44,573 nt of DNA from Thermoproteota archaeon (GCA_011605825.1 JAAOZK010000006.1:1-44573), one strand, 5' to 3'; shown: positions 25,362-35,139, counted from the first letter of the stretch. A program made the numbers and translations. The notes: generated by a model from the letters alone, not told the origin.

Positions 25362-26699
25362 TTAAACCCCTGTAAATCCCTTTAATTTACCAAACAATTT
25401 AGTTTTTCTCTTAAACATCTTCATCATTCTCTTCATATTTTTATATTGCTCTAGAAGCTCTTGAACATCTCGCACGGAGGTTCCAGATCCCATCGCTATC
25501 CTACGCATCCTTGAACGATCAATAATTTCAGGTTTTTCACGTTCCTCCCTCGTCATAGATTCTATTATGGCAGAATACCGCTTTATCTTAACCTTTGACA
25601 TTTCTTGAAACTCATCTGGAAGTGATAGTGAAAATCCTGGGATTAATTGAATTAGTTTATTTAATGGACCCATTTTAGAAATAGATTTAAACTGAGTTAA
25701 TAGATCGTCTAAAGTAAACTTTCCAGATAGAAATCTATTAGCATCTTCCTCTGTTGGTTTATACTCTGCTAATTCAAACTTCTCAATTAATGATTCTAAA
25801 TCTCCAAGGCCAAGTATTCTACTAACAAACCTCTTTGGATCAAATGTTTCAATCTCATCTATTTTCTCGCCAACGCCAACAAACTTTATTGGTACACCAG
25901 TAACTGCAACTGCAGATAATGCTCCACCACCCCTTGCAGAACCATCTAGCTTTGTTAAAAATATGGAACCTATTTTTGTGTTTTCATGGAAAACTTTTGC
26001 TTGAATATAAGCTTGTTGACCAATTGTGGCATCAATAATTAACATTATTTCATCAGGCTTAATCTTTTCAGCGATTTCACGCATTTCATCCATTAAGCTC
26101 CTCTCTTCCTTATGCCGACCTGCAGTATCAACAATTATGATGTCAAAACCTTCAGCAACAAATTTCTTAACACCGTTAACAGCTATTTGAACACTATTAG
26201 TTGTATTTCTCTCTCCATAAACTGGAACACCTATTTTCTCACCAAGCTGCTTCAACTGGTCAAATGCACCAGGGCGGTAATTATCAGCACAGACTAATGC
26301 AACTTTATAATTTAGCTTCTTATAATAGAAGGCTAATTTGGCAGCAGAAGTTGTTTTGCCAGAACCTTGAATGCCTACAAGCATTATTACGTATGGTTTT
26401 TTATCAGGCAACTTAACTTTGTCAGAGATGTCACCACCAAGAATCTTCACCAACTCTTCATAAACAATTTTTAATAGTAATTCTCTTTTGGAAAAACCTT
26501 GAGGAACCTTCTCTTCTCTAAGTCTTTTTTCAATATTTTGAGAAATTTGTAAAACTAAATTTACATTTACATCAGCTTGAAGAAGAGCCCTCTGAATATC
26601 TCGTATGAACTCCTTTATGGTTTTCTCATCAATTAAAGGAGCTCTTAATATCTTCCTTATAGTTTCACTTAAGGCTTTGCTTAAAGACTCCAGTACCAT
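25362..26699 (-). CDS. srp54: signal recognition particle GTPase SRP54
   Basis: A 445-residue SRP54 that binds helix 8 of SRP RNA and signal sequences. N domain (~1-90), G domain with G1 GIQGSGKTTSAAK, DTAGRHKEE, TKLDGSARGGG, then the methionine-rich M domain with the RNA-binding stretch RMRRIAMGSGTSVRDVQELLEQYKNMKRMM. GAGGT lies 6 bases before the ATG at 26699. It is upstream of trmY and pus10, with a 2-base gap to the inferred trmY start, so all three may be cotranscribed. Confidence 0.98.
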   Translation of the reverse strand: MVLESLSKALSETIRKILRAPLIDEKTIKEFIRDIQRALLQADVNVNLVLQISQNIEKRLREEKVPQGFSKRELLLKIVYEELVKILGGDISDKVKLPDKKPYVIMLVGIQGSGKTTSAAKLAFYYKKLNYKVALVCADNYRPGAFDQLKQLGEKIGVPVYGERNTTNSVQIAVNGVKKFVAEGFDIIIVDTAGRHKEERSLMDEMREIAEKIKPDEIMLIIDATIGQQAYIQAKVFHENTKIGSIFLTKLDGSARGGGALSAVAVTGVPIKFVGVGEKIDEIETFDPKRFVSRILGLGDLESLIEKFELAEYKPTEEDANRFLSGKFTLDDLLTQFKSISKMGPLNKLIQLIPGFSLSLPDEFQEMSKVKIKRYSAIIESMTREEREKPEIIDRSRMRRIAMGSGTSVRDVQELLEQYKNMKRMMKMFKRKTKLFGKLKGFTGV

Positions 26700-26751
26700 A
26701 TAGTTACCTCACGAATAAAGTTTTAATTACTTAGATAAATATATCGTGAAC

Positions 26752-26762
26752 ACTTATATACA
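26752..26762 (+). promoter_or_regulatory. TATA box of the Dph6-like gene
   Basis: CTTATATA (within 26752-26762) is centred 25 bases upstream of the ATG at 26782, implying a leaderless mRNA. It lies inside the longer reading frame that opens with a GTG at 26746, which argues against that upstream start. Confidence 0.55.
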
Positions 26763-26781
26763 TTCTTTTATACTTGTATTG

Positions 26782-27477
26782 ATGATTTCAACTTTGGGGA
26801 AGACAACGTTAACGGCATTGTTTAGCGGTGGGAAAGACTCTACCTTCGCAATATATTATGCTTTAAGCCAAGGGTGGATTATAAAAAATTTAATAACGAT
26901 AGAGCCTAAGAAAGACTCCATATACTGGCATTATCCAAATATCGAGTGGACAAAATTACAAGCAGAAGCCATGGGGATGTCACTAACAAAGATATACGAA
27001 GAAGGGTATGATGGAATGGGAAGCCTAGAGGAGGCTCTGAAAGAACTGAAAAAGGAAAATGAAATAGTTGGTATAGTATCGGGAGTTATTTATTCTGACT
27101 TTCAAAGGAAAGTTTTAATTAAAATATGTAAGAAAGTGGGTTTAAAACTAATTACACCATTATGGATGAAAAATCCGTTAATGATACTTGATAAAATTGT
27201 GAAATGTGGAATACATGCAATAATAGTTTCAGTTGCCGCCCAAGGGTTAGATGAAGAATGGCTTGGAATGGAAATAAATTATGATACTATTAGCAAATTG
27301 ATTGAAAAGAATAAAAAGTATGGTATAAGTTTATGTGGAGAAGGAGGGGAATATGAAACGTTTGTTTATGATGCTCCCTTCTTCAAAAAAAGAGTAAAGA
27401 TAAATAGATATGAAAAGATATGGATGAAGGATAGTGGAATTTTAAAGATAAAGGATGCGGAATTAGTTGGAAAGTAA
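26782..27477 (+). CDS. diphthine-ammonia ligase-like PP-loop ATPase (Dph6 family)
   Basis: A 231-residue adenine-nucleotide alpha-hydrolase family protein. The PP-loop is ALFSGGKDSTFAIYYAL at residues ~12-28, followed by GVIYSDFQRKVL and the family hallmark LCGEGGEYETFVYDAPFF. Dph6 completes diphthamide on elongation factor 2 by amidating diphthine. Start at the ATG at 26782 by TATA spacing and by the short lead before the PP-loop in homologues. Its 3' end overlaps the convergent deaminase gene by 15 bases. Confidence 0.9.
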   Translation: MISTLGKTTLTALFSGGKDSTFAIYYALSQGWIIKNLITIEPKKDSIYWHYPNIEWTKLQAEAMGMSLTKIYEEGYDGMGSLEEALKELKKENEIVGIVSGVIYSDFQRKVLIKICKKVGLKLITPLWMKNPLMILDKIVKCGIHAIIVSVAAQGLDEEWLGMEINYDTISKLIEKNKKYGISLCGEGGEYETFVYDAPFFKKRVKINRYEKIWMKDSGILKIKDAELVGK

Positions 27478-28770
27478 ATCTAAGTATGCCTTCTCAACTC
27501 TTTCATAGATTTCACGTTCATTTACCCTTGTTAGAAAACCGTTAAAAAGAACTATTTCACCATCTATAATGACATGTAATACGTTATGAGGGGAACTTGC
27601 ATAAACAATATGGGAAATTAAATTGTTCTCAGATAGGGGATGCATATTTGGTGTAAAGGAGTTCAAAACAATTATATCTGCAGGGGCGTCTTCAACAATT
27701 TTCCCCAATGAGTTTATTTTATTCGTTGCAAGAGCACCATTCACAGTTCCAAAGTCGAGAATAAGTTTAGCTGAAGTTAATGAGGGATCTAAAGTGCTAT
27801 GTTTATGTATCAATGCACAAAACTTCATAACTTCAAACATATTCAAAGAATTATTACTTGCAGCACCATCAGTTCCTAAGCTTATAATGACATTATTCTC
27901 TAAAAATTCGCGTAAAGGTAAAACTCCACCCACTGCCAATTTCATATTTGAAATCGGGCAATGTGATACTTTCACATTGTTCTCTCCTAAAAGGTTAATT
28001 TCACGTTTACTAACCCATACGCAGTGAGCAGCAATTACATTTGAGAATAGAAAGCCAATATCATTTAAATATTCGATTTCACGTTTTCCATACTTTTCTT
28101 CAAACATTGCTTGCTCCTCCATAGTTTCAGCTAAATGAATGTGAATTAATCGCTTTTCCTTTTCAGCGATATCCTTACATTTCATTAACAATTCATTGGA
28201 ACATGTATAAGGGGCATGAGGCCCAATCGCGCCAATTATTTTAGGTTCGTATGGCTTTACCTCATGTAGAAAAGTATTAATCTCGTTAATCATTTTATTT
28301 CTCATGTAAGAGTCGTCGAAATCAAAAACGCCTATAGAAACCACTGCTTTTAACCCTGTTTCAGCAACGGCTTTTACTGTCATCATGGGATTAAAATACA
28401 TATCAAGAAATAATGTTACACCATTTTTAATCATCTCAATGCATGAAAGTAAGGCGCCAATGTAACACTGTTCTGGCGTAAGCTTTCTTTCCAGAGGCCA
28501 TATTTTATCTTTAAGCCATATTTCTAATGGAAGGTCATCGGCATAACCCCTGAATAGAGACATTGCAGCATGAGTATGAGTATTAATTAACCCTGGCATA
28601 CAGATCTTATCTTCACAATTAATCACATATTCTGCTTCTACATCTATTTTCTTAGAAATTTCAGATATTTTACCATCCTCAATAAAGATGGAGTGATCTT
28701 TTAATATTTTGCCATTATTTTGTGTAATGATAAATTTACAATTTTCTAGTTTTATGCTACGAGTCACCAA
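27463..28770 (-). CDS. 5'-deoxyadenosine/SAH/MTA deaminase (DadD/MtaD family)
   Basis: Amidohydrolase that deaminates purine nucleosides produced from S-adenosylmethionine. Metal ligands: HTHAAMSLFRG (N-terminal HxH), LIHIHLAET, AAHCVWVS and SLGTDGAASNNSLNMF with the final Asp. Archaeal members salvage 5'-deoxyadenosine, SAH and methylthioadenosine; substrates cannot be separated by sequence. The TTG at 28770 has GGTGG about 5 bases upstream. MtnA (41417-42478) could use the products if an MTA/MTI phosphorylase exists elsewhere. Confidence 0.93.
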   Translation of the reverse strand: MVTRSIKLENCKFIITQNNGKILKDHSIFIEDGKISEISKKIDVEAEYVINCEDKICMPGLINTHTHAAMSLFRGYADDLPLEIWLKDKIWPLERKLTPEQCYIGALLSCIEMIKNGVTLFLDMYFNPMMTVKAVAETGLKAVVSIGVFDFDDSYMRNKMINEINTFLHEVKPYEPKIIGAIGPHAPYTCSNELLMKCKDIAEKEKRLIHIHLAETMEEQAMFEEKYGKREIEYLNDIGFLFSNVIAAHCVWVSKREINLLGENNVKVSHCPISNMKLAVGGVLPLREFLENNVIISLGTDGAASNNSLNMFEVMKFCALIHKHSTLDPSLTSAKLILDFGTVNGALATNKINSLGKIVEDAPADIIVLNSFTPNMHPLSENNLISHIVYASSPHNVLHVIIDGEIVLFNGFLTRVNEREIYERVEKAYLDLLSN

Positions 28771-28794
28771 TAAGCCACCTTATAATATAACTTT

Positions 28795-29187
28795 TCACTT
28801 TACCCTCATAATCTTCCTTCTACCTAAAATCTCCCAATATTCAACCTCAACTCCTGGAGCAAGCTTCTCCTTCAACTCAGGTTCTTCAGGGGGCGTTGCG
28901 TCAAATATTTCATAAGTTGACATATCCATTACTTGTAGGGATGTGGGAGTTACAGAAATTACTTGCCCAACTTTCTTTTCAATAATTGGTACTTCAACTT
29001 GAGCGTCAACTGGTCCGACATATGTTCTCTTTTTACCATCGAAAACTCCGATGGCAACTATTCTCACCTTTGCAGAACCATGTTTCCCAGCTTTAGATTT
29101 TTCTATATCGACAACTCTACAAGGCTCATCATCAATAACTATGAAGGATCCTACCTTTAGTGATCCAGCACTCTCTGGCCTCTTCAA
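28795..29187 (-). CDS. eif5a: translation initiation factor aIF5A
   Basis: aIF5A promotes peptide-bond formation at difficult sequences and carries hypusine or deoxyhypusine. The modified lysine is in the loop [13 protein letters not shown]; a C-terminal OB fold follows. The GTG at 29196 opens the frame, but GAGGTG, which contains it, is 6 bases before the TTG at 29187, so [13 protein letters not shown] is the likely N-terminus. It is followed by the deaminase gene on the same strand and divergent from NAD kinase. Confidence 0.97.
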   Translation of the reverse strand: MKRPESAGSLKVGSFIVIDDEPCRVVDIEKSKAGKHGSAKVRIVAIGVFDGKKRTYVGPVDAQVEVPIIEKKVGQVISVTPTSLQVMDMSTYEIFDATPPEEPELKEKLAPGVEVEYWEILGRRKIMRVK

Positions 29188-29274
29188 AATATACACCTCA
29201 AAAACTATTCAATTCTTCATTCCTTAAAAACATTTACATTTATATTTAGCATTCAATTACTAATTTGAGAAAGA

Positions 29275-30159
29275 ATGAAGAGATGGAGTAAAGTTTTGTT
29301 GGCATCACGGACGGATTCGGAAAAAGCAATAAATATTGCTAAAAAAGTGTATGAGATGTTAGTATCTGAAGGTGTCGAAACATTAATTGAAAGAGAACTT
29401 TCATGGAAACTAAATATGGATAAAGGGGTTTACATCAAATATGCGGACGTAGAGGCAATAATAGTGATTGGAGGCGATGGGACAATATTAAAAGTTGCAA
29501 ATGACGTAAAGGATAAGGGAACACCAATTCTTGCGATAAACGCAGGAACTATAGGATTTCTATCAGAATTGGATTCAAACGAAATGGAGAAAGTATTGGG
29601 CATTCTAAGAGGCGAATACTTTTTGAAAGAATGCACGAGAATAAAGGTTTCCATAAAGGAGTTACCAGTAAAGGATCAACTAATTGAAAAAGTCGAAGAA
29701 AGTGTTTATCCAGTAAGCGATGCACTAAATGAAATAGCCATTATAACTAGCGTACCATCAAAAGTTGTAAACTTGGTTGTTAAGAAGGATGGAAATGAGA
29801 TATTAAGTGGGAGGGGGGATGGCTTGATAATATCAACTACTACGGGGTCTACGGCATATTCCCTCTCCGCAGGGGGACCGATAGTGGATCCAGAATTGGA
29901 TGTTTTTATAATAACACCACTTTCTCCTTTAAATCTTATACAGAGGTCGATAATTGTTCCAACAAATTCAAAAATAGAGGTAAAGGTGTGTGAAGATGGA
30001 GCGGATGCACTTATAGCAATTGATGGAAGAAGTTATATACATGCACCTGCTGGGACAATATTATTGATCGAAAAAAGCGAATTTACAACAAAGTTTATAC
30101 GGTTAAAGGAAAGAAGGTTTTATGAAAAATTGAAGAAGAGAATGTCGAGGGAATTATGA
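29275..30159 (+). CDS. nadK: NAD kinase
   Basis: Phosphorylates NAD to NADP. Motifs: IVIGGDGTILK, INAGTIGFLSEL, ALNEIAI and the C-terminal glycine-rich TTTGSTAYSLSAGGPIVDP. 294 residues, normal for archaea. No Shine-Dalgarno; a TATA-like region (~29235-29247) upstream fits a leaderless or short-leader mRNA. nob1 follows after 3 bases. Confidence 0.96.
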   Translation: MKRWSKVLLASRTDSEKAINIAKKVYEMLVSEGVETLIERELSWKLNMDKGVYIKYADVEAIIVIGGDGTILKVANDVKDKGTPILAINAGTIGFLSELDSNEMEKVLGILRGEYFLKECTRIKVSIKELPVKDQLIEKVEESVYPVSDALNEIAIITSVPSKVVNLVVKKDGNEILSGRGDGLIISTTTGSTAYSLSAGGPIVDPELDVFIITPLSPLNLIQRSIIVPTNSKIEVKVCEDGADALIAIDGRSYIHAPAGTILLIEKSEFTTKFIRLKERRFYEKLKKRMSREL

Positions 30160-30162
30160 TAT

Positions 30163-30666
30163 ATGAAGAGAGTGCTTGTTTTAGATTCTTCAGCCATAAT
30201 GAATGGTTATAATCCACTGTTGGTAACTAACTTTAGGCAAATAATATCAGTTGATGCTCTGAATGAGATATTAAAAGATGATGAGAAAGCTTTGGTGGAA
30301 TATGCCATTGAAATTAATAGGCTTGAAAAAGCAACGCCTAAACCAGCAACTATCATGAAGGTGGAAGAAGTTGCAAGGAAAACTAATGACAGAAAGTATC
30401 TTTCAAATAGTGATCTTTCAATACTAGCATTAGCATTGGATCTTATCGAAGATGGATGTAACCCAGTTATATTAACTGATGATTTCTCAATACAAAATGT
30501 AGCAAAAGTTTTGGGAATAGAATATGCGCCAATAGCCACACAGGGTATTAGAAAAGTTATTAACTGGAAGCTGTATTGCCCAGCATGTGGAAGAAGGTAT
30601 GAAGATGAAAACATAAGTGAGTGTAAAGTTTGCGGAACGAAATTAAAAAGAAAACCTAGACTTTAA
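30163..30666 (+). CDS. nob1: rRNA maturation endonuclease Nob1
   Basis: PIN-domain nuclease that cuts the 3' end of 16S rRNA. PIN acidic residues are in VLDSSAIM (Asp8 region), DALNEIL, NSDLSILALAL and LTDDFSIQN; the C-terminal zinc ribbon is CPACGRRY...CKVCG. 167 residues, the usual compact archaeal form. It starts 3 bases after nadK. Its last 11 bases overlap the convergent m5C methylase gene. Confidence 0.94.
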   Translation: MKRVLVLDSSAIMNGYNPLLVTNFRQIISVDALNEILKDDEKALVEYAIEINRLEKATPKPATIMKVEEVARKTNDRKYLSNSDLSILALALDLIEDGCNPVILTDDFSIQNVAKVLGIEYAPIATQGIRKVINWKLYCPACGRRYEDENISECKVCGTKLKRKPRL

Positions 30667-31840
30667 CAAATTTAGCTATAAAGTATCCAGGTGTATCATG
30701 CTCATCAGGATAGAAGCGTTGGAGTAAATTTGACCCTTTAATAATGTTTAATCCTTGCGTACCAAGATAAAGAATCTGTTTATCCAATTCCAATGGGAAA
30801 TTTTCTAAAGCATATTTCACAATAACTTCATTTTCATCTGGTGTTATAGTGCATGTTGAATATACAAGAATCCCACCTTTTTTCAAAATTTCCACAGCAG
30901 ATTTAAAAAATTGCATCTGATATTGAGCGCATGCAATAACATCTCTAACTGATTTATATTCGAATAATTTAGGTCTTACACCAAGCGCAGAGCATGGTGG
31001 ATCCAGCAACACTTTATCAGCATTTAGAAATGGGTAATCTATATGAAGGTATCTAGAATCTGAGGAAAATACACTTACATTCCTTACTCCTAATCTGCTA
31101 ATATTTTCTATTAACTTACTTATTTTTGACTTAGAATGATCAAATGCATAAATTTTGGCTTTATTAGAAGTTAATTGCGCCAAATGTGTCGTCTTACCAC
31201 CGGGAGCTGCGCACATATCTACTATAATGTCGTGCGGCGTTGGTTCCATAATAATACTAGTCAGTATAGCAGGTATGTTTTGATCATAAATCTTACCAGA
31301 AACATATTCGTCTAGACATCTAATGGATGCACTTTGATATCTTGATCGTAAAACTTTAACCGCCAACCCCTTCCTCTGGTTGAGAATATCTACTTCACTT
31401 TGTATAGCGATTCCATTCGCCACAGGAAAACCGTTTTCATCAACGATAGTAACAAAATCCGATTTTTCAACACCGTTTGCTGATATAACGCCAGGAGCAT
31501 AAAGATCAGCACCCACATAAACACTCTCCGCAGCCTTTTTATCTGCAACAACTATCTTCCCTTGAACTTCAATTTCAAAAGGCCCTTTAACTCTAATCAG
31601 TAAAACATCATCTAATATTGGATGAAAAACCGTTTCGATATTTTTCTCGCATAAAGACCTATATACTTCTTCCGCACTAGCCTTAAGGGTATTTACGCGA
31701 ATGGAATAAAATGAGGGAGGGCGCATTAATGCGCCAATTATATTACTTGTTTTGGAGACTCCGAAGAAATTACTTAAATAGGAAAAAAGTTCTTCTGAAA
31801 AGCGAGTCCCTTCAGCAAGTTTACAAGCATTGCCAGCCAT
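30656..31840 (-). CDS. NSUN-family RNA m5C methyltransferase with PUA domain
   Basis: A 394-residue SAM-dependent RNA cytosine-5 methylase, most like NSUN6-type archaeal enzymes. A PUA domain (~95-175, KIVVADKKAAESVYVGADLYAPGV) precedes the methylase core: MCAAPGGKTTHLA (SAM), DPPCSALG (motif IV Cys) and STCTITPDENE (motif VI Cys). tRNA is the likely substrate. I start at the ATG at 31840, about 22 bases downstream of a TATA-like CTTTATACTA; a TTG at 31849 is less likely. Confidence 0.93.
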   Translation of the reverse strand: MAGNACKLAEGTRFSEELFSYLSNFFGVSKTSNIIGALMRPPSFYSIRVNTLKASAEEVYRSLCEKNIETVFHPILDDVLLIRVKGPFEIEVQGKIVVADKKAAESVYVGADLYAPGVISANGVEKSDFVTIVDENGFPVANGIAIQSEVDILNQRKGLAVKVLRSRYQSASIRCLDEYVSGKIYDQNIPAILTSIIMEPTPHDIIVDMCAAPGGKTTHLAQLTSNKAKIYAFDHSKSKISKLIENISRLGVRNVSVFSSDSRYLHIDYPFLNADKVLLDPPCSALGVRPKLFEYKSVRDVIACAQYQMQFFKSAVEILKKGGILVYSTCTITPDENEVIVKYALENFPLELDKQILYLGTQGLNIIKGSNLLQRFYPDEHDTPGYFIAKFVKV

Positions 31841-31872
31841 AATGTACAAATAGTATAAAGTAGTTGAGGTAT

Positions 31873-33285
31873 TTAAGGTGTATTTGAGACAACAGGATAA
31901 AGTAAAACTTTGTTCTCATTTTTGATGTAAATTTCAAGTGTAAAGGGGATGCTGGAGGTGTGAGTGGCGCATGAAAGGCATGGATCATAGTTCCTTATCA
32001 TTCTGGATATAGTATCATACAATTTCTCTTCAGAAACACCATACTTGTCAATAACTTGTTGTGATCTGGCAACGATTTCACTTTCAATTACTGGTGTATT
32101 TTGGACTGTGGCCACTATCAAGTTTGCATACTTTATGTAGCCATAATCGTCAACCTTATAGTGATGTATAAGTAATCCCCTGGGAGCCTCTATAATACCA
32201 ATACCATCACTATTTATGGATTTCAGATTCTTTTGTAAGTAAGCGTGTTCCATGATTCTTTTATCATCTAATATTTCAAGGATTTTATCCAATACGTATT
32301 TAATTTCCGCTATTCTAACAATGTTATAATACTCGGAGGCGCATATTGGTGAATGAACGTTATATAAAAATTGCTGGGCAAAGATTTCAGAATTTTCAGA
32401 ATAAAATTTACCATTTATATTGAATCTAGCAAGAGGGCCTACTCTGTAATAACCATTATCAGTGATCTTCAAATATGGGGCTTTAGCATAACTCCAAGAA
32501 ACTGCTTTTTCGCATATTACATTCAGATAATCAGTATGCTGAAATGAGGTTAATAACTCGCCTTTTGGAGAAATAGCATGAATTTCATTTGAATGGTAGA
32601 GGGGATATTCTGACTTAGAATGTAATGACACAAAATTGCTCGGCAAACTTATAGAGTTCTCCAGTATTTTACTTAACTTATCTTCAATTGTTTCAACGAT
32701 GATATTAAATAGTTTTATTGATTTTGATGCTTTATCTCTTAATTCAGTTTGTTGTGAAGGTTTGAGTGAATTAAGAAAAGTTCCAGTCATAGTTGCAGAA
32801 GGATGAATTGATGAACCACCCAAAATTTCTATTATTTGCTGTGCGAATCCTCTGATCTCTAAAACATCTTTAACTAATGATGGATAATTTTTAATCATGC
32901 CAACAAATCCTGGGTTTGGTTTAATATCAGAGAATAGTATGTCAGGGAGATATAGTATGAAGAAGTGAAGTAAGTGGCTGTGCAAAAATCCTGCGTAATG
33001 CAATAATTCACGTAATCTTATGATATTTTCTTGTGGGGTCACACCGAATATTTCATCCAACGCTTTAACCGATGCTAAATGGTGAGATGGAGAGCATAGG
33101 CCGCATATTCTTGGTACAATTAATGGAGCTTCTTCGATGGGCCTATTTATTAGTAGTTTTTCGAATCCCCTATATTCGGTGACTTGGAAATATGCGTTTT
33201 CAATCTTATCATCATTTAAAACTAATGTAACTTTAGAATGTCCTTCTATTCTAGTTATTGGATGAAAAACCATTTTTTTGCTCAT
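31873..33285 (-). CDS. mvhA: [NiFe] hydrogenase large subunit, MvhA/FrhA-like (group 3)
   Basis: Catalytic subunit holding the Ni-Fe centre. L1 motif RICGLCSPSHH (C61, C64) and L2 motif DPCLSCATH (C436, C439) supply the four metal cysteines. A 28-residue tail after His442 must be removed by a maturation protease, and one is encoded at 40894-41433. GGTGA lies 8 bases before the ATG at 33285; a GTG at 33297 overlapping the previous stop is unlikely. Last gene of the korABC-mvhDGA operon. The cytosolic group 3 assignment rests on the MvhD and MvhG partners. Confidence 0.94.
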   Translation of the reverse strand: MSKKMVFHPITRIEGHSKVTLVLNDDKIENAYFQVTEYRGFEKLLINRPIEEAPLIVPRICGLCSPSHHLASVKALDEIFGVTPQENIIRLRELLHYAGFLHSHLLHFFILYLPDILFSDIKPNPGFVGMIKNYPSLVKDVLEIRGFAQQIIEILGGSSIHPSATMTGTFLNSLKPSQQTELRDKASKSIKLFNIIVETIEDKLSKILENSISLPSNFVSLHSKSEYPLYHSNEIHAISPKGELLTSFQHTDYLNVICEKAVSWSYAKAPYLKITDNGYYRVGPLARFNINGKFYSENSEIFAQQFLYNVHSPICASEYYNIVRIAEIKYVLDKILEILDDKRIMEHAYLQKNLKSINSDGIGIIEAPRGLLIHHYKVDDYGYIKYANLIVATVQNTPVIESEIVARSQQVIDKYGVSEEKLYDTISRMIRNYDPCLSCATHTSSIPFTLEIYIKNENKVLLYPVVSNTP

Positions 33286-33293
33286 GGTATTAA

Positions 33294-34163
33294 TCACCTT
33301 CGCTTAATAAAGTTTAACTTTGAAGACGCTAATGTATATCGATATAGAAGACCTGAGAGGTCTCTTATTTTATCTATATCAATATCTTTTGACTTCTCAT
33401 CAATCATTGATGAAATTGATGACAAAAATTTTACTGCTGCTTCATCAACATTATAGATGGGCCCCATGCAACCTCTACATGGAGTATTAGCTTTTATACA
33501 TCTAGCATCACAACCAGCTCTAGTTATAGGTCCAAGACAAAGCACACCTTGTTCTAAGAAGCATTTATTTGGCGTGGCAGGCTCAAGGGAGAATCGTCGA
33601 ATACTTTTTATAACTTTATCTTCACCAGTATTTAGTGGACATTCATTACATACACTTTTTTCAGGTAGTATGAAAGGTTCACCTTTTAATAAATGCTCAA
33701 ACAATTTAAGAATTAGATTTTTAGGCGGTGGACATCCTGGAATGGCGATATCGATATAAACAAAGTCAGCAATAGGTTTAGCATTATCAATTAATTTAGG
33801 CATATCATAATCGTTAAAAGAGATATTAGGTGAATAAATATCGTTAATTACACTTTGAATATCATGTAAGTTCAGTAATCCGGGTATACCCCCATAACAA
33901 GCGCAGCTCCCGAAGGCTACGAGTAATTTACTTTTTTTGCGCCAATTCAGCAATTTATTTGCATCTTCATGGAAACGCACATTTCCAGTTACTATTCCAA
34001 TGTCAACATTATCCGGTTCTTTAAAGTCGGTTAGTATGGGGGAGTATACTATTTCCAAATTGTTGAAAATAACATTATCAACACGCCATATATCAAGTAA
34101 TGCATTTTCACAGCCGCTGCACCCAATTAATGGAAAAATGGCTAAAGTTAACTTGGAATTCAT
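33294..34163 (-). CDS. mvhG: [NiFe] hydrogenase small subunit, MvhG-like
   Basis: Electron-transfer subunit. Proximal-cluster cysteines are in IGCSGCENALLD (C15, C18), GSCACYGG and IPGCPPPKN. The C-terminal half adds CNECPLNTG and the ferredoxin-like run GVLCLGPITRAGCDARC...CRGCMGP, enough for further [4Fe-4S] clusters. There is no twin-arginine signal peptide, so the enzyme is cytoplasmic. GGAGGT lies 8 bases before the ATG. It sits 3 bases after mvhD. Confidence 0.94.
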   Translation of the reverse strand: MNSKLTLAIFPLIGCSGCENALLDIWRVDNVIFNNLEIVYSPILTDFKEPDNVDIGIVTGNVRFHEDANKLLNWRKKSKLLVAFGSCACYGGIPGLLNLHDIQSVINDIYSPNISFNDYDMPKLIDNAKPIADFVYIDIAIPGCPPPKNLILKLFEHLLKGEPFILPEKSVCNECPLNTGEDKVIKSIRRFSLEPATPNKCFLEQGVLCLGPITRAGCDARCIKANTPCRGCMGPIYNVDEAAVKFLSSISSMIDEKSKDIDIDKIRDLSGLLYRYTLASSKLNFIKRR

Positions 34164-34166
34164 AGT

Positions 34167-34595
34167 CTATAACCTCCCATATTTAATTTCACATGGGCCA
34201 AGCTTAGTTATCTTATAAGTGAAATCATCAACTATTTTGGAGAAACGATCTCCTTCGCCAGCAGAAGCCCAGTCTATATGTAATCTATCTGGGTTTATAC
34301 CTATTTCCTGTAGGAATTTTTTTAAAAACTCCACTTTCATCTTAGCTTTATAATTTCCATTTATATAATGGCAGTCTCCAGGATGGCAACCTATAATCAA
34401 AACACCATCTGCACCATGTTGAAATGCGTATAATATATGTGTTGGGTCCACACGTCCACTGCACATAACCCTTACTATTCTCAAATTGGAAGAATAAGTT
34501 TTCCTTAAATTTCCGGCTAAATCTGCAGCTGCATAACCACACCAATTACATAAAAACCCAATTATTTTAGGTTTGAAGACCTCCGCCTGCTGCAA
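34167..34595 (-). CDS. mvhD: F420-non-reducing hydrogenase delta subunit, MvhD-like
   Basis: Small iron-sulfur protein which in methanogens links the MvhAG hydrogenase to heterodisulfide reductase HdrA. The [2Fe-2S] cysteines are in FLCNWCGYAAADLAG, VMCSGRVD and GCHPGDCHYINGNYKA. 142 residues. The start is a TTG at 34595, inside the end of korC (29-base overlap); no ATG is available before the first Cys pair. Direct coupling to the Kor genes, with no hdr gene alongside, is unusual. Confidence 0.93.
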   Translation of the reverse strand: MQQAEVFKPKIIGFLCNWCGYAAADLAGNLRKTYSSNLRIVRVMCSGRVDPTHILYAFQHGADGVLIIGCHPGDCHYINGNYKAKMKVEFLKKFLQEIGINPDRLHIDWASAGEGDRFSKIVDDFTYKITKLGPCEIKYGRL

Positions 34596-35133
34596 GAAGC
34601 TTCATCCCATAATTGTATCCTTCACGTAATGCTTTTAAATTTAATTCCTCAGAACCTTTTGGGACGCTATCTAAAATAGCCTTCTCTAAAGCATTATATG
34701 ATACGATACCTGTTATTGCACATAAAGCACCTAAAATAACTATATTTGCAACAATTCTCCTACCAAGCGCCGTCGCTATTCTTGTGGCAGGAACTTTGTA
34801 TATTCTAACATTTTTCCTAGGTGCCTCTCCTACTTTTACAAGATCTTCATCCAATATTATTACTCCATTTTCACATACATAGTCTTTATAGTAATTGTAT
34901 GCGTCTTGGGATAGGGCAATCAATATATTGTTTGATGTTATGTATGGATAATCAATGTCCTCATCAGATATTATTACATCAGTCTTAGACCTGCTACCTC
35001 TAGCTTCAGGACCATAGGATTCTGTTTGGACAACATTTTTATTATCAAATATTGCTGAAGCTTTTCCAAGAATATACCCAGCTAAGAGTATTCCTTGCCC
35101 CCCAAGTCCGGATAGACGTACCTCCCACTTCAT
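34567..35133 (-). CDS. korC: 2-oxoacid:ferredoxin oxidoreductase gamma subunit
   Basis: Gamma chain of a multi-subunit thiamine-dependent oxidoreductase. Family start VRLSGLGGQGILLAGYILGKA, then QTESYGPEARGSRSKTDVIIS, the loop that contacts the cofactor and other chains. 188 residues. It begins 6 bases after korB and overlaps mvhD, so translation of Kor and hydrogenase genes is coupled. Confidence 0.94.
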   Translation of the reverse strand: MKWEVRLSGLGGQGILLAGYILGKASAIFDNKNVVQTESYGPEARGSRSKTDVIISDEDIDYPYITSNNILIALSQDAYNYYKDYVCENGVIILDEDLVKVGEAPRKNVRIYKVPATRIATALGRRIVANIVILGALCAITGIVSYNALEKAILDSVPKGSEELNLKALREGYNYGMKLLAAGGGLQT

Positions 35134-35139
35134 AAGTGG

